Assembly (NCBI GenBank): GCA_013374505.1
Contig: QENJ01000121.1
Span: forward strand, 1-5,343
DNA: 5,343 nt
Direction: 5' to 3'
Origin: Candidatus Methanophagaceae archaeon
GTDB taxonomy: Archaea > Halobacteriota > Syntropharchaeia > Alkanophagales > Methanospirareceae
The stretch's first letter is position 1. The number at the start of each line of letters is the position of its first letter. A program made the translations under genes and the position numbers. Below are positions 5,334-5,343 of the stretch, piece by piece. Under the pieces are notes generated by a model. The model worked only from the letters and a program-made list of their open reading frames with translations. It was not told where the DNA came from and did no database searches.

Positions 5334-5343
5334 GGATCTAAAA
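5325..5343 (+). CDS. Possible start of a further gene, cut by the window edge
   Basis: ATG at 5325 opens a frame reading MNEGSK to the window edge, about 70 bases after the presumed element boundary. In IS200/IS605-like elements a transposase often starts at such a distance from the left end. Six codons are too few to recognise anything, and no Shine-Dalgarno sequence precedes it. Confidence 0.15.

Larger units (their letters stand above)
5257..5343. mobile_element. Probable end of an inserted element (type unknown)
   Basis: The DUF4062 frame is broken at about 5256 and the sequence changes abruptly to a C-run, a small palindrome and AT-rich non-coding DNA. A CCCC/GGGG hairpin lies at 5259-5274 and a second inverted repeat at 5282-5333; a possible new start codon follows at 5325. 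Hairpins close to the end, without an evident terminal repeat seen elsewhere in the window, would suit the left end of an IS200/IS605-type element or a MITE, but only one end is visible and the boundary is set by the broken family motif alone. Confidence 0.35.

Overview
The window looks archaeal, most likely from a mesophilic euryarchaeon of the methanogen/ANME type (inference). The reasons are a type IA topoisomerase of the archaeal TopA kind, TATA-box promoters lying 30-50 bases from start codons with very short leaders, and a 418-residue protein of a kind I associate with methanogen genomes. The coding sequence is of moderate G+C (45-48% in two 60-base lines counted).

Layout. (1) Positions 1-1798, minus strand: the first 599 codons of topA; its C-terminus lies beyond the left edge. 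(2) 1799-2009: a divergent intergenic region with an AT-rich TATA element near 1844 that could serve both directions, and a doubtful 51-codon ORF whose stop overlaps the next start as TTGA. (3) 2010-2465, plus strand: a DUF488 protein starting at TTG. (4) 2466-2610: a gap with a 54-base almost pure purine tract directly abutting a TATA-like promoter. (5) 2611-4960: two overlapping genes forming an operon. The first is a protein with a tyrosine-recombinase core-binding (SAM-like) domain but no recombinase catalytic domain, followed by a winged-helix-like region. The second is an unrecognised all-helical protein with HEAT-like segments. (6) 4950-5036: a 28-codon ORF coupled to the end of the operon, perhaps the stump of a lost third gene. 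(7) 5038-5268: the start of a DUF4062 gene, clearly more AT-rich, cut off a few residues before its conserved glycine/tyrosine motif. (8) About 5257-5343: AT-rich sequence with two inverted repeats and a possible new start codon at 5325, best explained as the end of an inserted element.

The left part (topA, DUF488) looks like ordinary chromosome. From about 2510 onward the window turns into an accessory region: a purine tract, an uncharacterised DNA-binding/helical-repeat gene pair, a broken DUF4062 gene (DUF4062 is often the N-terminal domain of STAND NTPases in conflict and defence systems) and probable insertion debris. The most interesting candidate for an undescribed system is the pair at 2611-4960. 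Its function cannot be read from the sequence, and any defence role is inference from context only.
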